Assembly (NCBI GenBank): GCA_028066355.1
Contig: JALCBP010000001.1
Span: 124,001 to 188,000, forward strand
DNA length: 64,000 bases
Reading direction: 5' to 3'
Source of the DNA: UBA1268 sp002694955
Lineage (GTDB): Bacteria > Planctomycetota > Planctomycetia > Pirellulales > UBA1268
Made by a program: the position numbers and the translations under genes. Each line of letters opens with the position of its first letter. The stretch's first letter is position 1. The notes below the pieces were generated by a model, which was not told the origin of the DNA, ran no database searches, and worked only from the letters and a program-made list of their open reading frames with translations. Positions 52,187 to 61,875 of this stretch are shown piece by piece.

Positions 52187-53371
52187 ATGAAAATAATCAC
52201 GCGATATGTGCTCTCGGAAATGCTCCAAGTTTTTCTTGTTGCACTCACAGCACTCACCCTTTTTATGCTTGTCATTGGGCTCACGAAAGAAGCACAGCAG
52301 CAGGGATTAGGACTGCTCCAAATACTTGCTCTGATTCCATATGTCTTGCCTGATGCTATGCGGTTCGCAGTTCCTGGAACAATACTGTTTGCGGTCGCAA
52401 GCGTTTTTGGACGTTTTTCAAGTTCGAATGAAATCATTGCTCTCAAGGCTGCCGGCATCACCCCAATGGCTCTTATTTGGCCAGTTGCCTTCTTGGCGAT
52501 ATTCATCAGTTTAACTTGCGTCTGGCTAAATGACGTAGCAGTCTCTTGGGGACGGGAAGGCGTCCGGGGCGTTGTTGTTCAAAGTCTGGAAGAAATCATC
52601 TACAGCCGATTACAACAGCAACGTTCCTACAGCACGGACAAACTCGCAATTAACGTAAAAGGTGTCCAAGGACGTCGCCTCATTCGGCCAACGATGTCAT
52701 TTCAGCCGAATAGCTCAAGCCCGTCCGTGACACTCTCAGCAATGGAGGCCGTGCTCAAGACTGATGCAAAAAATGCAAGCATTACTGCTATCTGCACTAA
52801 CGGTATAGTGCGAGTCGGCGATGTTGAGGTTGCCTTCCCAGACACTATCGAACGTGTTATTCCACTTGACTCAATTGGTAAGAACAATCCCCTTTCCAAG
52901 AGTCCATCCCAGATAGCGATGAACGAATTTACTGCGGCACGAGAAGATGCATCCCTGAATATTAGCAAGACACGACAACAGATTGCTGGCCGACTTGCTG
53001 AGGCTTTCTTGACTGGCCATGCTGAATTGACAGCACCGCAACACTTTGCGCCAGAACAGGCAACCATCAAGCATTACAAGAATCGTCTTAATCGCATTGC
53101 GATGGAGCCATGGCGACGGTGGGCAAATGGTTTCAGCTGTCTTGCTTTTGTTCTTGTAGGTGCTCCAATGGCGATCCGAATGCGAAACGCTGATTTTCTC
53201 ACGAGTTTTTTCCTCTGCTTTTTACCAATTCTTCTTGTCTACTACCCGGTTTTTATGGCTGGCGTTTCGGAGGCAAAAGCTGGTGATCTACCGCCTATTG
53301 CCGTCTGGGGAGGCAATATTCTCGTGGCCGCTTGGGGGTGCTGGCTTCTTCGCAGCGTTGTACGTCGATGA
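52187..53371 (+). CDS. LptF/LptG-family permease (YjgP/YjgQ)
   Basis: About 394 residues from the ATG at 52187 with GAAGGA nine bases upstream. Six membrane helices, three at each end, flank a periplasmic beta-jellyroll domain of about 200 residues. Motifs: MKIITRYVLSEMLQVFLVAL, FGRFSSSNEIIALKAAGITP (the coupling region) and SCLAFVLVGAPMAIRMRNAD. It extracts LPS from the inner membrane with LptB. The second permease and lptB are not in this window. It follows the PP2C gene by about 54 bases. Confidence 0.9.
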   Translation: MKIITRYVLSEMLQVFLVALTALTLFMLVIGLTKEAQQQGLGLLQILALIPYVLPDAMRFAVPGTILFAVASVFGRFSSSNEIIALKAAGITPMALIWPVAFLAIFISLTCVWLNDVAVSWGREGVRGVVVQSLEEIIYSRLQQQRSYSTDKLAINVKGVQGRRLIRPTMSFQPNSSSPSVTLSAMEAVLKTDAKNASITAICTNGIVRVGDVEVAFPDTIERVIPLDSIGKNNPLSKSPSQIAMNEFTAAREDASLNISKTRQQIAGRLAEAFLTGHAELTAPQHFAPEQATIKHYKNRLNRIAMEPWRRWANGFSCLAFVLVGAPMAIRMRNADFLTSFFLCFLPILLVYYPVFMAGVSEAKAGDLPPIAVWGGNILVAAWGCWLLRSVVRR

Positions 53372-53374
53372 AAG

Positions 53375-53397
53375 CAGGTTATCGGAGTCTCAACCTG
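53375..53397 (+). repeat. Hairpin after the LptF/LptG-like gene
   Basis: CAGGTT, 11-base loop, AACCTG, directly after the TGA at 53369-53371. No U-run. Weak terminator or RNA end structure. Confidence 0.3.
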
Positions 53398-53567
53398 TAT
53401 CGACATGCATCGATTTGTGGCACAGAAAGTAGATCTCCTTTCGATCATTTTGCGGAATGGTTTTCAACTGATGCAAAATCTGCCAGAATCCGAGGGGACT
53501 TTGAAGAAACATTTCCTTAATGCCTGTTCATCACTCTCTCTTCCAACTTTTCAAGGAGTTCGCCGCA

Positions 53568-54569
53568 ATGGGTCGTCCTGTCACTTTATTCACAGGCCAA
53601 TGGGCCGACATGCCACTAGAAAATCTGGCCCGCAAAGCCCGTGAGTTCGGCTACCAGGGGCTCGAGTTAGCTTGCTGGGGAGATCATTTTGAAGTTGACA
53701 AAGCAATCGCCGATAACAGCTATTGCGCAACAAAGCGAGACCTTCTTGAACAGAATGATCTGATGGTACATGCGATTTCCTGCCATCTTGTTGGGCAGGC
53801 CGTTTGTGACCGAGTGGACGAACGTCATAAAGCTATTCTACCTCCATACATCTGGGGTGATGGTGACCCGGAAGGCGTGCGGCAACGAGCTGCTGAAGAA
53901 GTCAAGCAAACAGCCAGAGCTGCGAAAAAACTTGGTGTGTCCGTTGTTAATGGGTTTACGGGATCAAGCATTTGGCACCTTCTTTACTCTTTCCCGCCAG
54001 TACCTGAGTCTATGATTGATGCGGGGTTTCAAGATTTTGCTGATCGGTGGAACCCTATTTTAGATGTTTTTGCTGAAGCAGGTGTGCGATTTGCACTTGA
54101 GGTACATCCAACTGAGATTGCTTTTGATATTTTTACTGCCCAAAGAGCACTCGAAGCTGTCAGCCACCGAGAAGAATTTGGTTTTAACTTCGACCCAAGT
54201 CACCTTCATTGGCAAGGCGTTGATCCGGTCGAATTCATCCGAACATTCCCGGATCGAATCTATCATGTCCATATTAAAGATGCCGTCGTGCTCCTGAATG
54301 GCAAGGGGGGGATTCTAGCTAGCCACCTCAATTTTGGTGATCCTCGACGTGGATGGGATTTCCGTTCTCCAGGCCGAGGCGGTGTTGACTTCGAAGAAAT
54401 TATTCGGGCATTAAATGAGATTGGCTATAGCGGTCCGTTGTCTGTTGAATGGGAAGACTGTGGAATGGATCGTGAGCATGGCGCGACTGAGGCATGTGAA
54501 TTTGTTCAAAACATTGACTTTGCTCCTAGTAATCGGCAGTTCGACTCTGCTTTCGACAAAGAGGAATAA
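53568..54569 (+). CDS. Sugar phosphate isomerase/epimerase-like TIM barrel
   Basis: 333 residues from the ATG at 53568 (MGRPVTLFTGQWADMPLENL), with AAGGAG nine bases upstream; the ATG at 53520 lacks a site. The AP-endonuclease-2/xylose-isomerase-like fold is shown by REFGYQGLELACWGDHFE, FALEVHPTEIAFDIFTAQ, FGFNFDPSHLHWQGVDP, YHVHIKDAV and GPLSVEWED. Metal ligands Glu, Asp, His and Glu are in place. Such enzymes act on free or phosphorylated sugars and inositols. It precedes the DUF1570 gene by ten bases. Confidence 0.9.
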   Translation: MGRPVTLFTGQWADMPLENLARKAREFGYQGLELACWGDHFEVDKAIADNSYCATKRDLLEQNDLMVHAISCHLVGQAVCDRVDERHKAILPPYIWGDGDPEGVRQRAAEEVKQTARAAKKLGVSVVNGFTGSSIWHLLYSFPPVPESMIDAGFQDFADRWNPILDVFAEAGVRFALEVHPTEIAFDIFTAQRALEAVSHREEFGFNFDPSHLHWQGVDPVEFIRTFPDRIYHVHIKDAVVLLNGKGGILASHLNFGDPRRGWDFRSPGRGGVDFEEIIRALNEIGYSGPLSVEWEDCGMDREHGATEACEFVQNIDFAPSNRQFDSAFDKEE

Positions 54570-54579
54570 CGCCATCACG

Positions 54580-56046
54580 ATGAAGAATGTATGGCTTCCT
54601 GTTCTTCTATTTTTTTTCTTTTTTAGCATCGGACTGAACTGCCCAGAGAGGCTGCATGCCGACAATAATGACGATCTCATTCCAATTGGCGTTGGTTGGA
54701 GTAACTACTGCTCAGAAGTTGTTCGTGAAGCTCAGGCCTGTGGTGACCATGAGTTGGCGGCCTATATCACGGATTGGCCTTTGCCGGATGAGCTCGGACC
54801 GGTCCATTCTCAAATTATTGCGCGTATTGATCAAAAAATCATTCAACCTGCTTGGCTTGATGAGCAAAGTGCGCACTTGTGGGCCGCCTTTGTGCGCCTT
54901 CGACAACAGCGTGCACTTTATTTTTTTGAAAAAGCCAAGAATGACATTCAGAAGCAAAAAAAAGTGTCTGCTCGCGATGGTATAAAAACGAGCAATGAGG
55001 CCATGCGCCTTCTCATTCGTGCACTACGCGAAAACCCTGAACATACAATAAGCCGTCGTGCTCTGGGGTATGTCAGGCATGGGGACCAGTGGGTCTGGCC
55101 TAACGTTGCTCGCCAACTCGCACAAAAAAAAGAGTATTCTCCCGAGGAAGGCTGGCTAAGAAATGGGAAAAAATTTTTCAAGTCATCGTCGCAGGACTTT
55201 TCAATTAACGCCGGAGGTTCGAGGACACCGGCTTTCGACGCTCCCTCACAGCTGTTTCAATCAGATCATTGGCACATCCAGTCGACTGCCGAGCTTTCAC
55301 ATGCAGCCGATCTTGCAAAGCGGCTCGAACTCACTCGCTTTATCTGGCGACAAGTTTTTCCTGGTTTTGTGCTGACGCCAATCGAACTAAGTCGAAGAAT
55401 TGTTGGACAGGCAAGACCTCGACCAACAAGTTTATTCAAGGCAGTATTACTCGCGAATCGCGAGGAATACATAAATAGCTTGCAGCCTCTGGAACCAAAC
55501 ATAGGACGAACACTTGGCATTTACTGGACACCCACTCAAACAGCATGGTTTTTTTCCACACAAGAAACTGACGTCCAAACCATAGAACACGAAGCAACTC
55601 ATCAACTCTTCGCAGAATGTTGGCCGACAAGCCCCACAGCCGGAAGCACGCACGGCATGTGGGCGCTGGAGGCTGCCGCCTGTTACATGGAGAGTCTTAA
55701 GGAAACTGATTTTGGTTTCACGGCTGGTGGACGGCGAAATGGACGCGTTCCTGCCGCAAGGGAAAGGCTTCTCAACGACAATTATTTTATTCCACTACGA
55801 AAACTGTCAAAACTTGGGAGGATTACACTACAAAAAGATCCAGAATTACCAAAAATATACAGCCAGCTATCGGGTCTCGCAGACTTCTTCATGAATGGTG
55901 AACGCGGCCGTTACCGAAACGCGTTCGTCGAATACCTCGTTCAGCTATACAGAGGAACAGCAGAACAGGAAACGCTGTGGAAACTCTGTCGAAAAAGCCC
56001 AGAAGAACTTGATATCGCGTATAAGCGTTATCTGTCGTCACCATAA
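54580..56046 (+). CDS. Exported DUF1570-type zinc metalloprotease-like protein
   Basis: 488 residues from the ATG at 54580, which gives a signal peptide (MKNVWLPVLLFFFFFSIGLN). The zinc site HEATH lies in VQTIEHEATHQLFAECW; the likely third ligand Glu is in MWALEAAACYMES, 30-35 residues further on. This is a gluzincin pattern, as in the planctomycete DUF1570 group. The N-terminal half is helical with a possible repeat-rich, charged segment. Substrate unknown. It may share a message with the isomerase gene. Confidence 0.8.
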   Translation: MKNVWLPVLLFFFFFSIGLNCPERLHADNNDDLIPIGVGWSNYCSEVVREAQACGDHELAAYITDWPLPDELGPVHSQIIARIDQKIIQPAWLDEQSAHLWAAFVRLRQQRALYFFEKAKNDIQKQKKVSARDGIKTSNEAMRLLIRALRENPEHTISRRALGYVRHGDQWVWPNVARQLAQKKEYSPEEGWLRNGKKFFKSSSQDFSINAGGSRTPAFDAPSQLFQSDHWHIQSTAELSHAADLAKRLELTRFIWRQVFPGFVLTPIELSRRIVGQARPRPTSLFKAVLLANREEYINSLQPLEPNIGRTLGIYWTPTQTAWFFSTQETDVQTIEHEATHQLFAECWPTSPTAGSTHGMWALEAAACYMESLKETDFGFTAGGRRNGRVPAARERLLNDNYFIPLRKLSKLGRITLQKDPELPKIYSQLSGLADFFMNGERGRYRNAFVEYLVQLYRGTAEQETLWKLCRKSPEELDIAYKRYLSSP

Positions 56047-56060
56047 GCATAATTGCTTAT
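56043..56060 (+). repeat. AT-rich hairpin after the DUF1570 gene
   Basis: ATAAGCA-TAAT-TGCTTAT, a perfect seven-pair stem that includes the stop codon. No U-run follows. It stands 98 bases before the transketolase start. Confidence 0.35.
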
Positions 56061-56157
56061 AGTAGGCATTTCACATAAACCAAGAATTCACCCCAAGGAT
56101 GATTGTGACACCGATCCAATCACCGAATTCCACAACTTCACGCCTGAAAGTCTCTTC

Positions 56158-58224
56158 ATGCCTAGCCCAGATACACCAACACTCTCCGACGTAGAACAGC
56201 TTACAATTGACACAATCCGAACGTTGTCGATGGATGCTGTCGAGGCTGCAAAAAGCGGGCACCCCGGCACTCCGATGGCTTTAGCCCCTGTTGCCTACAC
56301 GGTTTGGAAAGATTTCCTACGATACGATCCCCTCGATCCAAGCTGGCCGAATCGTGACCGTTTTGTTCTCTCATGTGGCCATGCCTCAATGTTGCTATAC
56401 AGCCTGATTCATCTTGCGGGCATAAGACAAGGAAAACCCAACACAGAAGCTCATAAAAATCCTGCAGTCAGCCTTGATGACATCCGGGCATTTCGTCAAC
56501 TCGATAGCGTTTGTGCCGGACATCCAGAACACCACTTGGCTGTCGGTGTCGAAACGACAACAGGACCGCTTGGCCAGGGATGTGCAAATTCAGTTGGTAT
56601 GGCTATTTCTTCCCGATGGCTGGGAGAACAATACAATCGCCCTGGCTCAACACTGTTTGATTTCGATACGTATGTGCTGTGTAGTGATGGTGACTTGATG
56701 GAGGGCGTCGCGAGTGAGTCAGCATCACTTGCCGGCCACCTTCAACTGGCGAACCTCTGCTGGATTTACGACGACAATAAAATAACAATTGAAGGTGAAA
56801 CCGACCTTGCGTTTAGTGAAAACGTTGGGCGTCGATTCGAAGGATTTGGGTGGCGAATCGAATATGTTGATGATGCCAACGATGCGTCCTCTCTGAGTCG
56901 TGCACTCGAGGCTTTTAAACAAGAGAATGAGAAACCTACTTTGATCGTCGTCAAAAGCATAATCGGCTTTGGCGCTCCAACAAAAGCTGGTTCTCATTCA
57001 TCGCATGGCGCTCCATTGGGACCAGATGAGATCAATGGGGCTAAAGAGGCGTACGCCTGGCCCACCCGAGAGGCATTTCACGTTCCAGATGGTGTTACAG
57101 CACATTTCCAAAATGCGATAGGCACACGCGGGCAGCAAGCACATGCTTCATGGCAGGCAGCCTTTCAGGCACTGGCCTCCTCCGAGCCATCCGTTGCTCG
57201 GAATTTGGACTGTATGCTGGCAGGAGAGCTTCCGGATGGATGGGCAGATACGATTCCGGAATTTCCGGCTGACGAGAAGGGACTTGCGAGTCGTGTATCT
57301 TCTGGGAAGGTTCTCCAAAGTTTGAGCTCAAGTATTCCGTGGTTTTTAGGTGGCTCAGCTGACCTTGCTCCATCGACAATGACTCTTATTCCTGATGCAG
57401 GTGATTTTGGCCCCAAGAATCTAAGTGGCCGAAACTTTCACTTCGGTATTCGTGAACACGCCATGGCTGCTGCCTGCAATGGTATGGCTTTGTGTGGCCT
57501 ACGTCCCTATGCCGCGACATTCTTTGTCTTCTTTGACTACCTAAAACCAGCTCTTCGGCTTTCTGCCCTAGGAGAGCTTGGTGTCATTTATGTTCTCACA
57601 CACGATTCCATTGGGCTTGGGGAAGACGGCCCCACTCATCAACCAATCGAACATCTAGCGAGTGCTCGAGCTGTCCCAGGCTTAAATGTTTTCCGGCCAG
57701 CTGATGCCAATGAAGTGGCAGAGGCGTATCGCAGCTCATTACTAAATTCAAAGCAGCCAGCCGTTATGGTGCTTTCGCGACAAAATCTCCCAACACTGGA
57801 CCGTACTAACCTTGGGCCAGCAAATGGAGTTTCCAAGGGAGGCTATATTTTGAAAGAAGCGGAAGGAGGCAAGGCTGAGTGCATCCTCATCGGAACCGGT
57901 AGTGAAGTACAATTATGTCTTGATGCAGCTCATCTGCTCGAATCTGATGGCATCAGAACTCGAGTTGTGAGTCTTCCATGTTGGGAACTCTTTGCTAAGC
58001 AAGATATTGAGTACCAGGAACACGTTCTTCCTTCCAATACCCAGGCGAGAGTAGCGTGTGAAGCTGCCTCAGGATTTGGCTGGGAAAAGTGGCTTGGTCA
58101 AAAAGGCACATTTATTGGCATGAACGGATTTGGCGCATCTGGTCCAGCCAAGAAGTTGTTTGAACACTTTGGCATAACTGCCGAAGCAATTGTCGCCGCA
58201 GCAAGAGATCTAGTTGGTAGGTAA
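56158..58224 (+). CDS. tkt: Transketolase
   Basis: 688 residues from the ATG at 56158; the longer frame would start inside a hairpin and lacks a site. A thiamine-diphosphate enzyme of the pentose phosphate pathway. Motifs: DAVEAAKSGHPGTPMALAPV, SCGHASMLLYSLIHLAG, TTGPLGQGCANSVGMAIS, the cofactor site CSDGDLMEGVASESASLAG, GFGAPTKAGSHSSHGAPLG and the HDSIGLGEDGPTHQPIEHLA stretch. The catalytic Glu is in HFGIREHAMAAACNG. Length is normal. Confidence 0.96.
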   Translation: MPSPDTPTLSDVEQLTIDTIRTLSMDAVEAAKSGHPGTPMALAPVAYTVWKDFLRYDPLDPSWPNRDRFVLSCGHASMLLYSLIHLAGIRQGKPNTEAHKNPAVSLDDIRAFRQLDSVCAGHPEHHLAVGVETTTGPLGQGCANSVGMAISSRWLGEQYNRPGSTLFDFDTYVLCSDGDLMEGVASESASLAGHLQLANLCWIYDDNKITIEGETDLAFSENVGRRFEGFGWRIEYVDDANDASSLSRALEAFKQENEKPTLIVVKSIIGFGAPTKAGSHSSHGAPLGPDEINGAKEAYAWPTREAFHVPDGVTAHFQNAIGTRGQQAHASWQAAFQALASSEPSVARNLDCMLAGELPDGWADTIPEFPADEKGLASRVSSGKVLQSLSSSIPWFLGGSADLAPSTMTLIPDAGDFGPKNLSGRNFHFGIREHAMAAACNGMALCGLRPYAATFFVFFDYLKPALRLSALGELGVIYVLTHDSIGLGEDGPTHQPIEHLASARAVPGLNVFRPADANEVAEAYRSSLLNSKQPAVMVLSRQNLPTLDRTNLGPANGVSKGGYILKEAEGGKAECILIGTGSEVQLCLDAAHLLESDGIRTRVVSLPCWELFAKQDIEYQEHVLPSNTQARVACEAASGFGWEKWLGQKGTFIGMNGFGASGPAKKLFEHFGITAEAIVAAARDLVGR

Positions 58225-58298
58225 CTACACTTTCAAGCAACATCTCGAATAAGGTGGCTATCCTCTTCAGGGAAAGGACCCAAATGCCTCACCACGCA

Positions 58299-59267
58299 CT
58301 ACGGCTGGTGATGGGAATCCCCAATAACTGCATCCTCTGAATCTTTCCCAGCAGCAATTTCCCCATCGTGATTGAGATACAGATGATCATCCCCGTGCAA
58401 TTTATCAAGTGTTGAACTTGTAACCCAGATGCGCTCAACGTGACCATCCTCATACACAATATGATGTGCCCCATCGGGATGATTACTACTTTGCTTACCG
58501 CTCGCGTTGGGGGCATCTGCCATGATCGGATGATGGCTTCGTTGCTGGTTGCGATTCGGCTTCAAATGACCAGACTCATCACGATAGCCTAACGTGTAGC
58601 CGTAATCACCTCCCATAATTTCAACAAGCTTTTCAAATTTCTCTGTGCCGATAGCTGCCTCGAGTTCTTCCTTCGAAGGTATCTGAAAATCTTCGTCCTG
58701 ATTGAGTGATGACCCCGGGTATACGAGTAGGCCGTCATCCGGTCGAATCCTATGCTCTGATACGAGTGTCGGAGCATATAACCCTGCGCGGGACAGTGGT
58801 CCCTCACTAGGTGGCGTCGGGTACATGCTGTGGGCATCAGCGTAACCCTGAAGAGCAGTTGCGACCTTCTGTAGATTCTGTTGAGCCCTAGTGGCCCTCG
58901 CGTCTTCCATTGTTTCGAGTAATAAAGGAGCAAGAAGAATCGTAGCAGCAAGGGCTGCTGCTGTAAGAATAACGCGATCAAGCCATGCTCGTGACCGAAC
59001 AATGGGTTCAGATTCTGCTGACTCTGAGAGGCTTGGCCTCTCTTCAGCTGCAGCCTGCTTCACAGCAGCGATTGTTCTTTCGGCTAAGCCAGAGGGGGGA
59101 GTGAAGGCATCTCGATCTCGCTCTAAAGGCTGCAAGGCCCGTTCAAGTATGGCCAGATCACGCTCAACCGCACTTGCTTTTTCAGGACTCCGACGCGTTG
59201 ATTCAATCTCTGCTCGTTCATCCTCATCCAAACTATTGAGCAAATAACCGATTAGATCTTGGCGCAT
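58299..59267 (-). CDS. Membrane anti-sigma-like protein fused to a pilin-like (DUF1559-type) tail
   Basis: 322 residues from the ATG at 59267 (MRQDLIGYLLNSLDEDERAE), with a GGGAAGGG run upstream. Residues 1-90 look like the cytosolic head of anti-sigma factors without Cys ligands. A membrane helix follows (ILTAAALAATILLAPLLLET, about 101-121). The outer part has ARATRAQQNLQKVATALQGY, typical of DUF1559/pilin-like proteins, and ends with NHPDGAHHIVYEDGHV, close to the H-x9-DG motif (here ten residues between). It lies 79 bases downstream of the ECF sigma gene on the same strand, which supports a regulatory pair. The pilin-like tail on an anti-sigma protein is unusual. Confidence 0.72.
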   Translation of the reverse strand: MRQDLIGYLLNSLDEDERAEIESTRRSPEKASAVERDLAILERALQPLERDRDAFTPPSGLAERTIAAVKQAAAEERPSLSESAESEPIVRSRAWLDRVILTAAALAATILLAPLLLETMEDARATRAQQNLQKVATALQGYADAHSMYPTPPSEGPLSRAGLYAPTLVSEHRIRPDDGLLVYPGSSLNQDEDFQIPSKEELEAAIGTEKFEKLVEIMGGDYGYTLGYRDESGHLKPNRNQQRSHHPIMADAPNASGKQSSNHPDGAHHIVYEDGHVERIWVTSSTLDKLHGDDHLYLNHDGEIAAGKDSEDAVIGDSHHQP

Positions 59268-59346
59268 GCCACCCTTCCCTCCTCTGGCAACAAGCACCTT
59301 CGACTTCTGTCGTGCTTGGCTTGTTGATGACTGGCAAATTGTTCCT

Positions 59347-60048
59347 TCATGCCTTTAACTCCGACTGGCCAGTACTTGACCATGCTCGATTAAGTTTGAC
59401 CAATGCTGCATGGAGCCTGCTTTTCACGGTTCCAACGGGTATTCCGAGAACCTCAGCTGCTTCACGATATTTTAATCCCTGGTGATACACCAAAACCAAA
59501 GCCGCTCGCAGTGTCTCGGGTAAATCATCTACTGCCCCACGCACCCATTCTCTTGCTTCTTCGTCTTCAAGATTTTCTACTGCCGTCGGACCTGCCGACG
59601 ACACAACCGACATCAAGTCTCCCTCTTCATCATTACCCACTTTTTGATCCAGACTTACCATGCGATGCCGCCGATTTCGCCGTTGTGCATCAATCGCCTG
59701 ATTCGTCGCGACTGTGTACAACCACGGACGAAACCGCCTTCCCGCTTCAAACCGATCCCGCTTGACATAAATTTGCAAGAACGTTGCCTGGAAAACATCT
59801 TCTGCCATCTCGGAACTACCAACATACCGTCGCAGATAACTGAACAACTCTCGTTCATAACGCGAAACCAACACCTCATAGGCGCTAGTATCTTCGGTGT
59901 CACAAAAAGTTTTGAAAAGCTGTTCATCGGACGGCTCTTCCGGCAGGGGACGTAGTCGGCCAGTGGTATCGCCAACCCCCGCACCACGGAGAGAAGCCTC
60001 TCCACCGTGTGGATGGACTCTCTCCGAAGATGGCTGATCAATATCCAT
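59347..60048 (-). CDS. ECF-type RNA polymerase sigma factor
   Basis: 233 residues from the ATG at 60048. Region 2: YEVLVSRYERELFSYLRRYV, EDVFQATFLQIYVKRDRF, RPWLYTVATNQAIDAQRR. Region 4: DDLPETLRAALVLVYHQGLK and YREAAEVLGIPVGTVKSRLH. The first 40 residues are an extra polar lead. It transcribes a stress or envelope regulon, likely held at the membrane by the next gene's product. Divergent from the NCS2-like permease gene. Confidence 0.95.
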   Translation of the reverse strand: MDIDQPSSERVHPHGGEASLRGAGVGDTTGRLRPLPEEPSDEQLFKTFCDTEDTSAYEVLVSRYERELFSYLRRYVGSSEMAEDVFQATFLQIYVKRDRFEAGRRFRPWLYTVATNQAIDAQRRNRRHRMVSLDQKVGNDEEGDLMSVVSSAGPTAVENLEDEEAREWVRGAVDDLPETLRAALVLVYHQGLKYREAAEVLGIPVGTVKSRLHAALVKLNRAWSSTGQSELKA

Positions 60049-60203
60049 TATGTACTACGTAGAAGGTCATCCTCTGGTTCGGCTTATTCACCGAATTTAT
60101 TTCCAAGACCAGGACACAACAAGTTGCGTCTCCAAATACTACGAAAAGGGCAGCTACTCGTTTTTCCCGTGAATCCGAGTATAGTCCGTAATGGTATTGG
60201 CTG

Positions 60204-60226
60204 CGACTATCAGTTTTTAATAGTCG
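60204..60226 (+). promoter_or_regulatory. Hairpin before the NCS2-like permease gene
   Basis: CGACTAT, nine-base loop rich in T, ATAGTCG: a perfect seven-pair stem about 30 bases before the ATG at 60256. It may be an operator or an RNA structure in the leader. It does not match the purine riboswitch core. Confidence 0.35.
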
Positions 60227-60255
60227 GCCACGGGTATCTATAGAGCTGAAAACGG

Positions 60256-61875
60256 ATGTCTGAGAGATCTTTTATGCCAGCATCTACTTCCTACCGCTGG
60301 GCGACGAGCGGCGACACCAACGCTTTTTTTGGCCTATCGCTTGACAATTTGGCTGATTTGACCCTTGCTGTGTCGCTATTGGTGACCGTCTTCAATTATC
60401 CACTCGACTTTGCACTATCGCATTTTGTTCCTGGGACTGCCCTCGGCGTAATCATAGGTGATCTGCTTTTTACCTGGTTAGCAATCCGACTTGCAAAACA
60501 AACACAACGAACAGATATAACTGCAATGCCACTGGGGCTCGACACTCCTAGTACCTTCGGAATGGTCTTTTTCGTAATCGGACCGGCCTACCTGGAAGCA
60601 ACTGGAAATGGTTTGCCTCAGACTGATGCAGCTCGACAGGCATGGCACATCGGCATGTGCTGTATAGTCGCAAGTGGTATCTTCAAGCTCTTCTGCGCTC
60701 CTGTTGCCTCAAAGATACGAAAACTTATTCCACGAGCCGCATTACTAGGAAGTCTCGCTGCAATTGCGTTGGCGCTCATTAGCTTCCTGCCATTCATTGA
60801 GTTATTGTCTCAGCCAGTCATTGGCCTTGTCTCCTTAGGCATTGTGTTAGCAAGCCTTACTGCAAAAGTCCCGCTGCCTTGGCGTCTTCCTGGTGCTCTT
60901 GCTGCTCTTCTTGCCGGTGGATTAATCGCCGCCATTAGCCAATCGTTTGGCTGGTTACCTTCAAGTGAACCTCATGCTAGTTTTGATCCTTTCTCAGCAT
61001 TGTGGCCAACTGGCTGGCTCGACGTTTTCCAGTTCGAATGGATCACAGCATGGCCATTAAGCTTTAAATATCTACCCATTGTCATCCCATTTGCTCTCGG
61101 AACTGTTATTGGTGGTATCGACTGTACCGAGAGTGCCGCTGCTGCCGGTGATGAATATGACACGCGAGGTGTTATTGCGATTGAGGGACTCGCAACACTT
61201 GTTGCAGGAATCTGCGGCGGTGTCATTCAGTCAACACCATACATCGGTCATCCGGCATATAAGGCAATGGGTGGTCGGGCAGGCTACACATTGGCAACAG
61301 CCATCTTTATCGGGATCGCTGGACTTACCGGGTCCTTTGCCCTGCTCTATGAACTCATTCCAGCCCCGGCCATTCTTCCAATCTTAATTTTTATTGGTCT
61401 TGAAATTTCTGCTCAAAGCTTCGAAGCCACACCAAAACGCCATTACCCAGCTGTTGCTGTTGCATGTATACCTGCGCTTGCTGCTCTTGTTATCATCCAA
61501 ACTGATAAACTTGTGGCAGCAGGCGCTTCTCCAGAAGGTCAACTAGCGACCGAACTCTATAGCCTCAGAATTCTTGCTTCCGGATTTATCATTACGAGTT
61601 TATTGTGGGCGGGCATGACTGCTGCACTTATTGACCAAAAAATAATTCAAGCAGCTGCATGGTGTACTTCTGCTGCGATACTTACTCTTTTTGGCGTCAT
61701 CCATTCTCCATTCGCCGATGGACGGATGTTTTTTCCGTGGGCGATTGGAGACTTGCCAACTGAGTCGAACGGCCGTAGCCCACTTGAATTGATGACCGCT
61801 TATCTCTTGCTCACAATTACATTTATCGGGTGGAGCTTTTGGCTTAGACGTCAGCAAAATCATTCCAGCCCATAG
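60256..61875 (+). CDS. NCS2-like (nucleobase-type) permease
   Basis: 539 residues with about 12 hydrophobic segments. ATG at 60256; another at 60274 has GAGAG upstream and may be the true start. Features: SGDTNAFFGLSLDNLADLTL, ITAMPLGLDTPSTFGMVFFV and IGGIDCTESAAAAGDEYDTR, a substrate-site-like segment with Glu and Asp. QSTPYIGHPAYKAMGGRAGY is close to the second NCS2 half. Some homologues carry xanthine, uracil or azaguanine, but the substrate cannot be called here. The end overlaps the convergent LptD-like gene by 16 bases. Confidence 0.82.
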   Translation: MSERSFMPASTSYRWATSGDTNAFFGLSLDNLADLTLAVSLLVTVFNYPLDFALSHFVPGTALGVIIGDLLFTWLAIRLAKQTQRTDITAMPLGLDTPSTFGMVFFVIGPAYLEATGNGLPQTDAARQAWHIGMCCIVASGIFKLFCAPVASKIRKLIPRAALLGSLAAIALALISFLPFIELLSQPVIGLVSLGIVLASLTAKVPLPWRLPGALAALLAGGLIAAISQSFGWLPSSEPHASFDPFSALWPTGWLDVFQFEWITAWPLSFKYLPIVIPFALGTVIGGIDCTESAAAAGDEYDTRGVIAIEGLATLVAGICGGVIQSTPYIGHPAYKAMGGRAGYTLATAIFIGIAGLTGSFALLYELIPAPAILPILIFIGLEISAQSFEATPKRHYPAVAVACIPALAALVIIQTDKLVAAGASPEGQLATELYSLRILASGFIITSLLWAGMTAALIDQKIIQAAAWCTSAAILTLFGVIHSPFADGRMFFPWAIGDLPTESNGRSPLELMTAYLLLTITFIGWSFWLRRQQNHSSP

